Source: CAYMAX01 sp964388595 (GTDB lineage Bacteria > Bacteroidota > Bacteroidia > Bacteroidales > UBA932). From it: a stretch of 64,000 bases of DNA. The notes beneath the pieces were generated by a model. It worked only from the letters and a program-made list of their open reading frames with translations, had not been told where the DNA came from and did not search any database. Of the stretch, positions 8,565 to 16,732 are shown piece after piece. The first letter of the stretch is position 1, and the number at the start of each line of letters is the position of its first letter. Position numbers and translations under genes: made by a program. The DNA lies in contig CAYMAX010000001.1 of assembly GCA_964388595.1 (NCBI GenBank), forward strand, positions 49,654 to 113,653, given 5' to 3'.

Positions 8565-9123
8565 TTGTCCCTTTTTCCAATTTTAAAATGTTCTCTTGAA
8601 GCCATACTCTTGCCCTGCTCAACTGAGACCTGGAGGCTCCCTCTGTAATACCGAGAGCTTTAGCTATCTCCTGATGGGAATATCCGTCTATCACATTCAT
8701 ATTGAATATGGTTCTGAATCCTGTGGGCATCTTGGTGATGAGTTCGAAAATATCTTTTCCTTCCAGTCTCTCGACCACATTATCGACAAATGGCGTTTGA
8801 GATCTCAACTCCAAGACATCCTTCGCATCTCTCATTACATCGTTCTTTCTGAGCGACATCAGAGCCGTATTGACGAATATCTTCCTTAACCAGCCTTCAA
8901 AAGAACCATCGCCGTGGTAACTCCCCAACTTTGCAAAAGCAGTGATAAATCCTTCTTGGAGCAAATCTTTGGCACTGTCTTTGTCAGTCACATACCTCCT
9001 ACAGACAGACATCATCCGAGGTGCATATTTCTCGTACAATAGTCTTTGGGCTTTAGAATCCTGACGTATGCAGGCTTCAATAAGCTTCTGTTCTGTAGTG
9101 TAACAAGGTTTGTCGGACGGCAT
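8554..9123 (-). CDS. ECF-type RNA polymerase sigma factor
   Basis: This 189-residue protein is an extracytoplasmic-function sigma-70 factor. Region 2 covers roughly residues 25-95 (LLYEKYAPRMMSVCRRYV, then DLLQEGFITAFAKL and FEGWLRKIFVNTAL). Region 4 covers about 125-180, with a helix-turn-helix GYSHQEIAKALGITEGASRSQLSRAR that would read the -35 element. The ATG at 9121-9123 has a minus-strand TAATTTTG box 22 bases upstream (9146-9153). Its stop overlaps the start of the next gene, a membrane-anchored barrel protein, by 11 bases. The regulon is unknown. Confidence 0.93.
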   Translation of the reverse strand: MPSDKPCYTTEQKLIEACIRQDSKAQRLLYEKYAPRMMSVCRRYVTDKDSAKDLLQEGFITAFAKLGSYHGDGSFEGWLRKIFVNTALMSLRKNDVMRDAKDVLELRSQTPFVDNVVERLEGKDIFELITKMPTGFRTIFNMNVIDGYSHQEIAKALGITEGASRSQLSRARVWLQENILKLEKGTNER

Positions 9124-9145
9124 CCTTATTAGTAGTTAATAGATG

Positions 9146-9195
9146 CAAAATTAACGTATTTTGCTGCATTAACATAAAAGAAATTGCTATTTTTG
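9146..9195. promoter_or_regulatory. Divergent -7 boxes, ECF sigma operon and TPR operon
   Basis: The complement of 9146-9153 is TAATTTTG toward the sigma factor. TATTTTTG at 9188-9195 reads toward the TPR gene, with its ATG at 9203. Neither has a clear TTTG at the ideal -33 distance. Confidence 0.5.
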
Positions 9196-9202
9196 CCAAA
9201 GT

Positions 9203-10897
9203 ATGTGTAAGAAATCCATTTTACTTTTAGCCCTCCTTTTGGTGCCTGTTATTTTCTTCGGACAAAAAAAAGATAAGGGTAACAATACAAGTTTTGACTA
9301 CTACCTCGAAGGTGTCAATCAATACAATATCCAAAACTACTCAGATGCAGAATCGCTTTTGCTGCAATCTCTCAAATTGGATACACAAAATGATGCTTCA
9401 TGCTATTATCTCGGACTCATCTACGATTCTCAAGGATTGAGTGATAAGTCGGAATTGTATTTAAAGAGAGCTTGTGAGCTGGCTCCAGGCAGTTATTGGT
9501 ATCGGCTTTCTCTCGCTCGTTTTTACGCGAAGTCTCAAAGGATAGATCAGGCCCTCTCGCTATTTGAGAAGATATCTCAAGATTTCCCTTCACAAAGTTC
9601 CATCTATTATGAGATTATCGATTTATACACAGGAAGTGGTCAGATAGAGAAGGCTCTCTCTACACTCGACACCATAGAGGCTCTCAGAGGGGCCAATGAA
9701 GCTACCGTAAATGCCAGATATGAGCTTTTGGTAATGCAAAACAAGTATGACGAGGCGGCTGAATATCTTCTCAGTATTGACGAAGAATATCCCTCTCCCA
9801 GGACATCTTTTATTTTGGGAGATATATACAAATCGAGATACAATGATAGTGCAGCCATCAAATACTACAATAAGTCTCTGTCGATGGACCCCCATTATTA
9901 TCCATCATATTTTGGACTTGCCGAAGTCTACAGGATGAAACGTCAGTTCAATCTCTTTTTCCAAAACATCAATGTCTTTCTTTCGAGTCCTGAGATGAAT
10001 TCATCAATGGAGGCCAATTATATGAAAGAAGTGGTATTCACTCCCCAATTTGTCCAAGCTTTTCTTCCTCAGGTCGATACTATGATAACGACTTTTGTCG
10101 GAGCCCATCCCACAGACTCTACAGCTCTGTTTCTGGCAGGCTCCTATTATGTTCAGACAGGTAGAATGGAAGAAGGGAAAGAGTTTTACCATGAGGTTTT
10201 GAATATCTATCCCGATGACAAGCATTCTCATCTGGAATACATTTCTCTGCTCTATTATCTCAAAGACTGGAAAGAACTCATCTCTCAAGTCGAAACGACA
10301 CTTTCCGTTTTTCCGCAGGACTTGTCCCTTATGGAAGTTCTCGCTGTAGCTTATTGGCAGGCCGGAGATACTGACGGATCCATTGCCACATATTCCAAGA
10401 TGATAAAATCATCTCCCAAGGGGAGCCCCTTACTATTATCGGGATATACCGCACTTGGCGATCTTTATCAGACCAAGGGCAATATGAAGAAAACGATGGA
10501 TTGTTATGATAAAGCACTCAAGATAAACCCCGATTATTATCCCCTTCTCAATAATTACGCCTATTTCCTGAGCCAGCAGGGGAAGCAATTGAAAAAGGCC
10601 CTTCAGATGAGCAAAAAGACTATCAAAGCGGAGCCTGACAATTCCACATATTTGGACACTTATGCCTGGCTCCTCTATCTTACGGGCGATTATCAAGATG
10701 CAAAGGATTATTTCAAGCACGCCATGTTATATGGCGGTACAGACAGTGCAGTGATTCTCGATCATTATGCCGATGTACTCTTTGCCATCAAGGAGTATGA
10801 CCTTGCCAACATGTACTGGGAAAAGGCAGATAAAGTCGACCCGTCATTGGGAATTAAGGACAAGATGCTGCGCAAAAGGGGTGAAATAACCAAATAA
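9203..10897 (+). CDS. Secreted tetratricopeptide-repeat protein
   Basis: The 564-residue protein has a signal peptide (MCKKSILLLALLLVPVIFFG, cleavage likely before QKKDK). An array of TPR helices follows for nearly its whole length: clear units begin near YYLEGVNQYNIQNYSDAE, YYLGLIYDSQGLSDKSE, YYNKSLSMDPHYYPSYFGLAEVY, ALGDLYQTKGNMKKTMDCYDKALKI and YAWLLYLTGDYQDAKDYFKHA. TPR proteins act as protein-binding scaffolds; the partner is unknown. It lies 12 bases before an EnvC-like gene, so the two are probably one operon, and a joint role in cell-envelope or division work is a reasonable guess. Confidence 0.85.
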   Translation: MCKKSILLLALLLVPVIFFGQKKDKGNNTSFDYYLEGVNQYNIQNYSDAESLLLQSLKLDTQNDASCYYLGLIYDSQGLSDKSELYLKRACELAPGSYWYRLSLARFYAKSQRIDQALSLFEKISQDFPSQSSIYYEIIDLYTGSGQIEKALSTLDTIEALRGANEATVNARYELLVMQNKYDEAAEYLLSIDEEYPSPRTSFILGDIYKSRYNDSAAIKYYNKSLSMDPHYYPSYFGLAEVYRMKRQFNLFFQNINVFLSSPEMNSSMEANYMKEVVFTPQFVQAFLPQVDTMITTFVGAHPTDSTALFLAGSYYVQTGRMEEGKEFYHEVLNIYPDDKHSHLEYISLLYYLKDWKELISQVETTLSVFPQDLSLMEVLAVAYWQAGDTDGSIATYSKMIKSSPKGSPLLLSGYTALGDLYQTKGNMKKTMDCYDKALKINPDYYPLLNNYAYFLSQQGKQLKKALQMSKKTIKAEPDNSTYLDTYAWLLYLTGDYQDAKDYFKHAMLYGGTDSAVILDHYADVLFAIKEYDLANMYWEKADKVDPSLGIKDKMLRKRGEITK

Positions 10898-10909
10898 CGT
10901 CTACATCCT

Positions 10910-12088
10910 ATGAAAAGAGTCTATCTCATATTTTCACTCTTGATGCTTTCGCTATTTTCTCTTTCAGCACAAAATATCTCAAAACAGACTGCACAGAAGA
11001 AAAAAATAGAAGAAGAGATAGCTCTTATCGATGTTCAGCTCAATACCACTCAAAATCAAAAGCACGACAATCTTCAGGCTCTCGCTCTCACCCAGACAAA
11101 AATCGAAGCTCGTCGCAATCTTATTGAACAGATAGATAAAGAGATAGAGGGATATAACAAATCTATTGCCATCAAAAATCAGCAGATTGCCAGGCTGTCT
11201 GCACGTCTTGACACCTTGAAATATTATTATGACAAGCTGATTCTTAATTCATACAAAAACAGAGACTCTAAGGTGTGGTTTATGTATATTATGGCAAGTG
11301 ACAATCTGGGGCAAGGCCTCAGGCGCTGGTCATATCTTCGCAATCTGTCTCACTCTGTCCAGGTGCAGGCTATGAATATTAGAGAGGTTCAGCTCGACCT
11401 GGCCCTTGAAAATGAAAATCTCCGCAAGCTCAAACTCGAATCGTTGTCTACCAAAAAGCAGAGGGAAAAGGAATATGAGGAGCTTTCCAATGAAGAGGTG
11501 GCTGTGACCAATACCATCTCGAGACTGTCCAAACAGGAGAAGCAGATGCGTTCCCAACTCGAGAAGAAGAAAAAAGAGATGGAACGGCTCAACAAAGAGA
11601 TAGAGAAAATATTGGCAGATGCTGTGAGAGAGCAAAAGAGGGCCGGAGAAAAGATAGCCATTGACTATGAACTTTCTGCCAAATTCAGCGATAATAAGGG
11701 TAAACTACCCTGGCCGGTGAAAAATGGGGTAATAGTCGAGAAGTTTGGACAAGCTTATCATCCTGTTTTCAGAAATGTGAAGCTCCCATTCAACAATGGT
11801 GTCAATTTCAGCACAACTGTGGGAGAAAATGCATACTGTATCTTCGACGGAGTAGTCAAACAGGTGTTGGTGATGCCGGGGTACAATCAATGTGTATTGG
11901 TACAGCATGGTGAATATTTCACTTTCTACTGTAAGCTCAAAAGGGTATTTGTCTCTGCAGGTGACAAACTTGCCACAGGCCAGGAAATAGGGTCTATTGC
12001 CACTTCAGATGATGGCAATGCAGTATTTCACTTCCAATTGTGGAAAGGGACCGAGAAGCAGAATCCGGAGCACTGGCTCAGAAAATAG
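10910..12088 (+). CDS. EnvC-like coiled-coil protein with degenerate LytM (M23) domain
   Basis: After a signal peptide (residues 1-20, before QNISKQ) comes a long coiled coil, about 22-250, rich in Lys/Glu/Gln. A LytM/M23 domain follows from about 262 to the end. In active M23 peptidases the first zinc motif is HxGxD; here it reads NNGVN, so both ligands are Asn. The usual HxH is reduced to VFH. The domain therefore looks catalytically dead, as in E. coli EnvC, which activates cell-wall amidases at the septum rather than cutting peptidoglycan itself. A similar activator role is inferred. It is co-oriented with, and close to, the TPR gene. Confidence 0.85.
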   Translation: MKRVYLIFSLLMLSLFSLSAQNISKQTAQKKKIEEEIALIDVQLNTTQNQKHDNLQALALTQTKIEARRNLIEQIDKEIEGYNKSIAIKNQQIARLSARLDTLKYYYDKLILNSYKNRDSKVWFMYIMASDNLGQGLRRWSYLRNLSHSVQVQAMNIREVQLDLALENENLRKLKLESLSTKKQREKEYEELSNEEVAVTNTISRLSKQEKQMRSQLEKKKKEMERLNKEIEKILADAVREQKRAGEKIAIDYELSAKFSDNKGKLPWPVKNGVIVEKFGQAYHPVFRNVKLPFNNGVNFSTTVGENAYCIFDGVVKQVLVMPGYNQCVLVQHGEYFTFYCKLKRVFVSAGDKLATGQEIGSIATSDDGNAVFHFQLWKGTEKQNPEHWLRK

Positions 12089-12103
12089 GAGCCGTATTCA
12101 TTA

Positions 12104-13804
12104 TCAATAATCAAAAGTACTATCTCCGATAAATTCCCTCATAATGGAGGTGGGGGGGATGCCTTTAATGTCATCGGGGGAGAGAGGGAAAATGTATGAG
12201 AGGAATTTGAGAAGGCGGATGCTTTCAGGATAGGCTGCGGAAAGTGGTGGAATCTTGGAGAGAAGAGGGACCGCATAATATTTCAACATAGAGAGTTCAA
12301 AGATTAATGTAGAATTGAACATCGCATCAGCATTTTCCTGGTATGGGAAGATATTGTGTTCTTCTCCCTTTCTGACACTTGGCCAGCGCAGGATGGTGTC
12401 TTCAGGTGAGATGCCCCTCGTAGCATAGTCTCTAATCATTCTGCGGAGCATTCTGTTGTCTGTGGTAGAGATATAATTGTTCTCATCCAATGATACAGAA
12501 GTAAGATCGGAGGCGTAGATTTTGAAAATTTTCTCGGCATCTATGGATGAAGTGAGTTGAGGATTTAAGGCGTGGATTCCTTCTGTTATCAGGATATCAT
12601 CTTCCTGGAGGCACATTTTGTCCCCGGCGAAATACCGTTCTCCTTTTTTGAAGTCAAATCTTGGAATCTCCACCTCTTTACCTGCAAACAGTTCATTGAG
12701 TTGCTGATTGAAATAAGGGAGGTCGAGCGCATCTATCGATTCGAAGTTATAATCACCATTTTCGTCTCGGGGAGTCTTGTCCCTGTTGACAAAATAATTG
12801 TCCATTGCTATCACTTTGGGGTTGAGCCCCAAAACCTTACATTGTAGGGCAATACGCTTGGAGGTGGTAGTCTTGCCACTGCTTGATGGCCCGGCTATGA
12901 GTACGAGCTTCACTTTGTCTCTCTTCCTGAAAATCATATCTGATATGGAGACAAATTTTCTTTCGTGCAGCGACTCTGCTATCTGAATGAGAGATGAAGC
13001 CTCCCCATTTCTGATGAGTTGATTGATGGAACATATATCATGAGCACCCAAGATGGAGCACCAAAGAGAATTTTCTTTGAAAACACTGCTCAATTTGTCC
13101 TGATAAACATAATCGGTGATTTCCTCAGGGTCGGATGGAGATGGATATTGAAGGCAGAAACCTTCGCTGTATGGTATGATATTGAAAAGATTTATATCTC
13201 CTGAGGAGAAGAGCAATGGCCCATAGAAAGTATCGGGATATCCCTCGAGATAGTAAACCGATACGAAAAACTTCTCCATATTGTGCACAAGGGTTGCCTT
13301 TTTCTCCCTGCGATTGTTGCGGAACAGCTCCACAGCCTCATCGTTGGGAAGTTTGTGTTTGGTAATGGGAAGATTTGCTTTGATAATCCTTTCCATCTCC
13401 CTCTTGATACGTACAATATCATCCATGGAGAGTTTGATGCTGACCGGAAGATTGTCCACTTTTGTGGAATAATCTCTTAGTTCACAATACAAACCATTGG
13501 GAAGGGTATAATCTATTATGAGGTCATATTTCGGGAATATCTTTACCACAGCTTTCTGGAGAATAAACGAGAGGGTCCTGACAAATGTGCGTCTGCCGTC
13601 GGGATATGTGTAGTCGAGGAATTTTACGGTGTGGGGAGTGTATATCTTAAAATCCAGCTCTTTGAGCTGATTGTCGACAAAAGCGGCCATTACGGGATAT
13701 TTGCACCCGGTATCGATTTTAAGAGAGAGGTCTTTGAGTGAAGTGCCCGGGGGGCAATCATAAAATCCTTTTATTGAGTCACAATAGATGGTAATATTGT
13801 CCAT
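12104..13804 (-). CDS. Uridine kinase-like nucleoside kinase with ThrRS-like N-terminal domains
   Basis: This 566-residue protein joins an N-terminal TGS/threonyl-tRNA-synthetase-like region to a phosphoribulokinase/uridine kinase domain. About 1-60 is ubiquitin-like TGS, and about 60-240 resembles the ThrRS second domain, though HxxxH-type editing residues are not obvious. The kinase has its P-loop GPSSSGKTT at 305-313, MDNYFVNRDKTPRDENGDYNFESIDALD and ITEGIHALNP. Proteins of this composite architecture are known in bacteria and are usually annotated only as nucleoside or uridine kinases. It follows the mlaF-like gene by two bases, so it is the third gene of that operon. Substrate and the use of the N-terminal part are unknown. 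Confidence 0.85.
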   Translation of the reverse strand: MDNITIYCDSIKGFYDCPPGTSLKDLSLKIDTGCKYPVMAAFVDNQLKELDFKIYTPHTVKFLDYTYPDGRRTFVRTLSFILQKAVVKIFPKYDLIIDYTLPNGLYCELRDYSTKVDNLPVSIKLSMDDIVRIKREMERIIKANLPITKHKLPNDEAVELFRNNRREKKATLVHNMEKFFVSVYYLEGYPDTFYGPLLFSSGDINLFNIIPYSEGFCLQYPSPSDPEEITDYVYQDKLSSVFKENSLWCSILGAHDICSINQLIRNGEASSLIQIAESLHERKFVSISDMIFRKRDKVKLVLIAGPSSSGKTTTSKRIALQCKVLGLNPKVIAMDNYFVNRDKTPRDENGDYNFESIDALDLPYFNQQLNELFAGKEVEIPRFDFKKGERYFAGDKMCLQEDDILITEGIHALNPQLTSSIDAEKIFKIYASDLTSVSLDENNYISTTDNRMLRRMIRDYATRGISPEDTILRWPSVRKGEEHNIFPYQENADAMFNSTLIFELSMLKYYAVPLLSKIPPLSAAYPESIRLLKFLSYIFPLSPDDIKGIPPTSIMREFIGDSTFDY

Positions 13805-13806
13805 TA

Positions 13807-14559
13807 CTATATCAATGATTTAAGCTGTTTGGCCATATTGGATGCAAAAACGAAGTCGTTTAATTCAGTGCAATCGGAATGAAGGATATCAGAACGGGTA
13901 CCTTCCCACATTTTGGATCCCTGATGTATAAAAGCGACCTTGTCACCAATCTCCATGACGGAATTCATATCGTGGGTGTTGATGATGGTCGTGATGTTAT
14001 ATTCCTGTGTTATCTCCTGAATCAGTCTGTCTATGAGAATGGATGTCAGAGGGTCCAATCCGGAGTTGGGTTCATCGCAAAAGAGGTATTTGGGATTCAT
14101 CGCTATGGCTCTTGCTATCCCGACTCTTTTCTGCATGCCTCCTGAAAGTTCTGAAGGATATTTATTGTTGACATTTTCCAATCCCACTCGCGTGAGGCAG
14201 AAATTGGCCCTTTCCAATTTTTCTTCCTTACTCATAGAAGTGAAAAAATCGAGGGGAAACATTACATTTTCCTGCGCAGTGGCAAAATCAAAGAGTGCAC
14301 TACCCTGGAACAACATCCCTATCTTGCTGCGAATTTCCTTTTTATCTTTAAATGAGAGCTGGTTGAAAAGAACATCATCAAACCACACCTCTCCACTGTC
14401 GGGTTGCAAAAGCCCTACAATAGATTTGAGAAGGACAGTTTTCCCTGAACCGCTGGCACCGATGATAAGTGAACATTTGCCTTTCTCATACTGAAAAGAG
14501 AAATCGTGCAGTACCTCTTTACCGTCAAATTGCTTGGTTATGTTTTTAACAGTAATCAT
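13807..14559 (-). CDS. ABC transporter ATP-binding protein, MlaF-like
   Basis: This 250-residue ATPase powers an MlaE-type lipid transporter in the inner membrane. Walker A GASGSGKT is at 34-41, the Q-loop at LFQGSALFD, the signature LSGGMQKRVGIARA at 138-151 and Walker B YLFCDEP at 158-164, with an H-loop in NTHDMNSV. The LFQGSALFD and GGMQKRV features are characteristic of the Mla/Ttg2A subgroup. Its ATG overlaps the stop of the permease gene by one base. No MCE-domain (MlaD) partner lies in the window, so the substrate-binding component must be elsewhere. Confidence 0.9.
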   Translation of the reverse strand: MITVKNITKQFDGKEVLHDFSFQYEKGKCSLIIGASGSGKTVLLKSIVGLLQPDSGEVWFDDVLFNQLSFKDKKEIRSKIGMLFQGSALFDFATAQENVMFPLDFFTSMSKEEKLERANFCLTRVGLENVNNKYPSELSGGMQKRVGIARAIAMNPKYLFCDEPNSGLDPLTSILIDRLIQEITQEYNITTIINTHDMNSVMEIGDKVAFIHQGSKMWEGTRSDILHSDCTELNDFVFASNMAKQLKSLI

Positions 14560-15302
14560 TACAACATCAATTGGGTGAGAATAAGATTGAAAATGAGGAT
14601 GAGAGCACAGCTTACTACAATCGCCCGGGTGCTTGAACGACCCACACCCAGCGACCCTCCATGGGCATAATAGCCATAAAAGGAGGAAATGGATGTGATT
14701 ATGAAACTAAACACGGCAGTCTTGACTACGCTATATGTGATATAAAAGCCAACGAACCAATATCTTATCCCCGTGACATAGTCAGATAGATTGACAATCC
14801 CCGTGATGGCGACTATAAGATATCCACCCAAAAGCCCCATCATAAAGCTTAAAAGCATAAGAAGTGGATTGAGTAGTGTGGCAGACATTATCTTCGGGAA
14901 AACAAGAAAATTAGCAGAATTGACACCCATCATCTCCATGGCATCTATCTGTTCGGTAATTCTCATAGTACCTATCTCTGAAGATATGTTGGAGCCTATT
15001 TTACCGGCTAGGATGAGGCAAATCATGGTAGAGCAAAATTCGAGAACCAGAGACTCGCGTGTCATATATCCGACATACATTTTGGGTATAAATGGGGATT
15101 CAAGATTGTTGGCAGTCTGAATCACGAGTACAGCACCGATAAAAAGGGATATTAAAGCTACCAAAGGGGCTGAATCCAAAACCAATTTATCAGTTTCTTG
15201 GACAAATTGTTTGAAGAATAATTTCCATTTCTCCGGCTTCTTGAACACTCTCCTCATAAAAAGAAAGTATTTCCCTACGAATTCAAGAAAGTTGTTTATC
15301 AA
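14559..15302 (-). CDS. MlaE-family ABC transporter permease
   Basis: The 247-residue integral membrane protein has five to six hydrophobic segments and the MlaE motif EIGTMRITEQIDAMEMMGV near the centre, which couples to the ATPase. It would form the inner-membrane core of a phospholipid-trafficking ABC transporter that maintains outer-membrane asymmetry. The frame opens at a TTG (15302), with the next in-frame ATG 15 codons on. The TTG start keeps the family-typical N-terminus and lies 28 bases after a minus-strand TACCTTTG box (15331-15338), so I prefer it with moderate confidence. It is the first gene of permease-ATPase-nucleoside kinase. Confidence 0.88.
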   Translation of the reverse strand: MINNFLEFVGKYFLFMRRVFKKPEKWKLFFKQFVQETDKLVLDSAPLVALISLFIGAVLVIQTANNLESPFIPKMYVGYMTRESLVLEFCSTMICLILAGKIGSNISSEIGTMRITEQIDAMEMMGVNSANFLVFPKIMSATLLNPLLMLLSFMMGLLGGYLIVAITGIVNLSDYVTGIRYWFVGFYITYSVVKTAVFSFIITSISSFYGYYAHGGSLGVGRSSTRAIVVSCALILIFNLILTQLML

Positions 15303-15330
15303 AACCTGACGTTATCTGATTAATAATTTT

Positions 15331-15338
15331 CAAAGGTA
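15331..15338 (-). promoter_or_regulatory. -7 box for the mlaE-like operon
   Basis: The complement reads TACCTTTG, a match to TAnnTTTG, 28 bases upstream of the chosen TTG start. It implies a short leader and supports initiation at or after the TTG. Confidence 0.5.
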
Positions 15339-15385
15339 CGAAAAATCGGTTTTTATTACTACATTCGCAGCCTAATTTCCTGCAT

Positions 15386-16639
15386 TTGGTGTTTTTCTAC
15401 GACATAGGTATCAGCCTCTATTCTTTTTTCGCAAAGGTTATTTCTCCTTTTGATAAGAAAGCAGCCCTTTTTGTAAAAGGACGTAAGGGCATCTTCAAAA
15501 AAATATCTCGCACCATCGAGCATGACCGTCCCATTATCTGGGTGCATTGTGCCTCAGTCGGAGAATTTGAGCAGGCTATACCTCTGATAGAAAGGATTAG
15601 AGTCTCTTCACCTGACAAAAGGATTCTCGTCACATTTTTCTCTCCCTCAGGGTATGAGCTTCGCAAAGATTATTATGGTGCAGACTATGTGTTCTATCTT
15701 CCATTGGATAAAAGACTCTATGTGCGACTTTTCTTGAATACTGTTCGTCCTGAGGTTGCCATTTTTATCAAATACGAATACTGGTATCACTATCTTACAA
15801 GTCTCAAGTCGCGTAAAGTGCCGACATACCTCGTCTCAGCGATTATATCACGTAAGCAGATTTTCTTCAAGTGGTATGGCAAATTTATGAGGAGAGTTTT
15901 CAGGTGCTATAACACTATTTTCGTCCAGGATGAAAAATCTCGGGTTCTGCTCAATGAGATAGGGGTGTTTAATGTAGTCGTGGCGGGAGACACCAGATTT
16001 GACAGGGTCAATCAAATAGCACATCTCGAGAGTCCAAAGGATGAAATCATATCTTCCTTTGCAAGTAATCGACCACTATGGGTGGCAGGGAGCACGTGGA
16101 AAGAAGATGAGTGGCTCATCGCCAAATCTCTTGACGAGATAGCAGGTTCAAAAGTCATTATCGTCCCTCACGAAGTGTCAGATGAACGTATCTGTGAGGT
16201 AAAAAATATTTTCAATAAATATAAAACTCTGATCTATAGTCAATGCCTTAATGATGCGAATCTTCCCCTTGACGCCCTGTCCGGTGCCCAAGTGCTTATT
16301 ATCGACACCATAGGGATGCTCTCTCGCCTCTATAAATATGGTTTGTTTGCCTATATAGGAGGTGGATTTGGACGTACTGGGATTCACAATATTCTCGAGG
16401 CTGCAATATATGGATGTCCTACAGTATTCGGGCCTGTCTACCAAGAATATAAAGAAGCATGTGACCTCATCGAGGAAGGCGGTGCCAAATCTGTCTCGAC
16501 CTGCACGGAGTTAAGTCCTATTCTTAAGGAGTGGATATCATCTCCTGACAAGAGGGAACAAGCCTCAGATATTTGTAAAAATTACATAAATAATCATCTT
16601 GGGGCTACAGAGATAGTTCTGAAGTCCATCAATATCTAA
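15386..16639 (+). CDS. waaA: 3-deoxy-D-manno-octulosonic acid (Kdo) transferase
   Basis: WaaA (KdtA) transfers Kdo from CMP-Kdo to the lipid A precursor at the inner membrane, building the lipopolysaccharide core. The roughly 417-residue length is normal. An N-terminal hydrophobic anchor (FFYDIGISLYSFFAKVI) is followed by WVHCASVGEFEQA, which includes the conserved catalytic Glu. The C-terminal half is the GT-B nucleotide-sugar region with GGGFGRTGIHNILEAAIYGCPTVFGP. No ATG fits the N-terminus; the candidates are TTG at 15386 and GTG at 15389. The gene is divergent from the mlaE-like operon and stands alone, followed by a 93-base gap. Confidence 0.92.
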   Translation: MVFFYDIGISLYSFFAKVISPFDKKAALFVKGRKGIFKKISRTIEHDRPIIWVHCASVGEFEQAIPLIERIRVSSPDKRILVTFFSPSGYELRKDYYGADYVFYLPLDKRLYVRLFLNTVRPEVAIFIKYEYWYHYLTSLKSRKVPTYLVSAIISRKQIFFKWYGKFMRRVFRCYNTIFVQDEKSRVLLNEIGVFNVVVAGDTRFDRVNQIAHLESPKDEIISSFASNRPLWVAGSTWKEDEWLIAKSLDEIAGSKVIIVPHEVSDERICEVKNIFNKYKTLIYSQCLNDANLPLDALSGAQVLIIDTIGMLSRLYKYGLFAYIGGGFGRTGIHNILEAAIYGCPTVFGPVYQEYKEACDLIEEGGAKSVSTCTELSPILKEWISSPDKREQASDICKNYINNHLGATEIVLKSINI

Positions 16640-16664
16640 AAACAGATATTTTTATTATAAAAAC

Positions 16665-16680
16665 GGAAAAAGCTTTTTCC
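16665..16680. repeat. 16-bp perfect palindrome downstream of waaA
   Basis: GGAAAAAGCTTTTTCC is self-complementary with no loop bases. It lies 26 bases past the waaA stop and 53 before the ComM-like start. It may be a weak transcription-end structure or a protein site; there is no clear T-tract beyond the stem. Confidence 0.45.
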
Positions 16681-16732
16681 CGCTATTGCCCGTATTACAT
16701 AGCTGCCATAACTTAGTCATCAAATTAATGAT

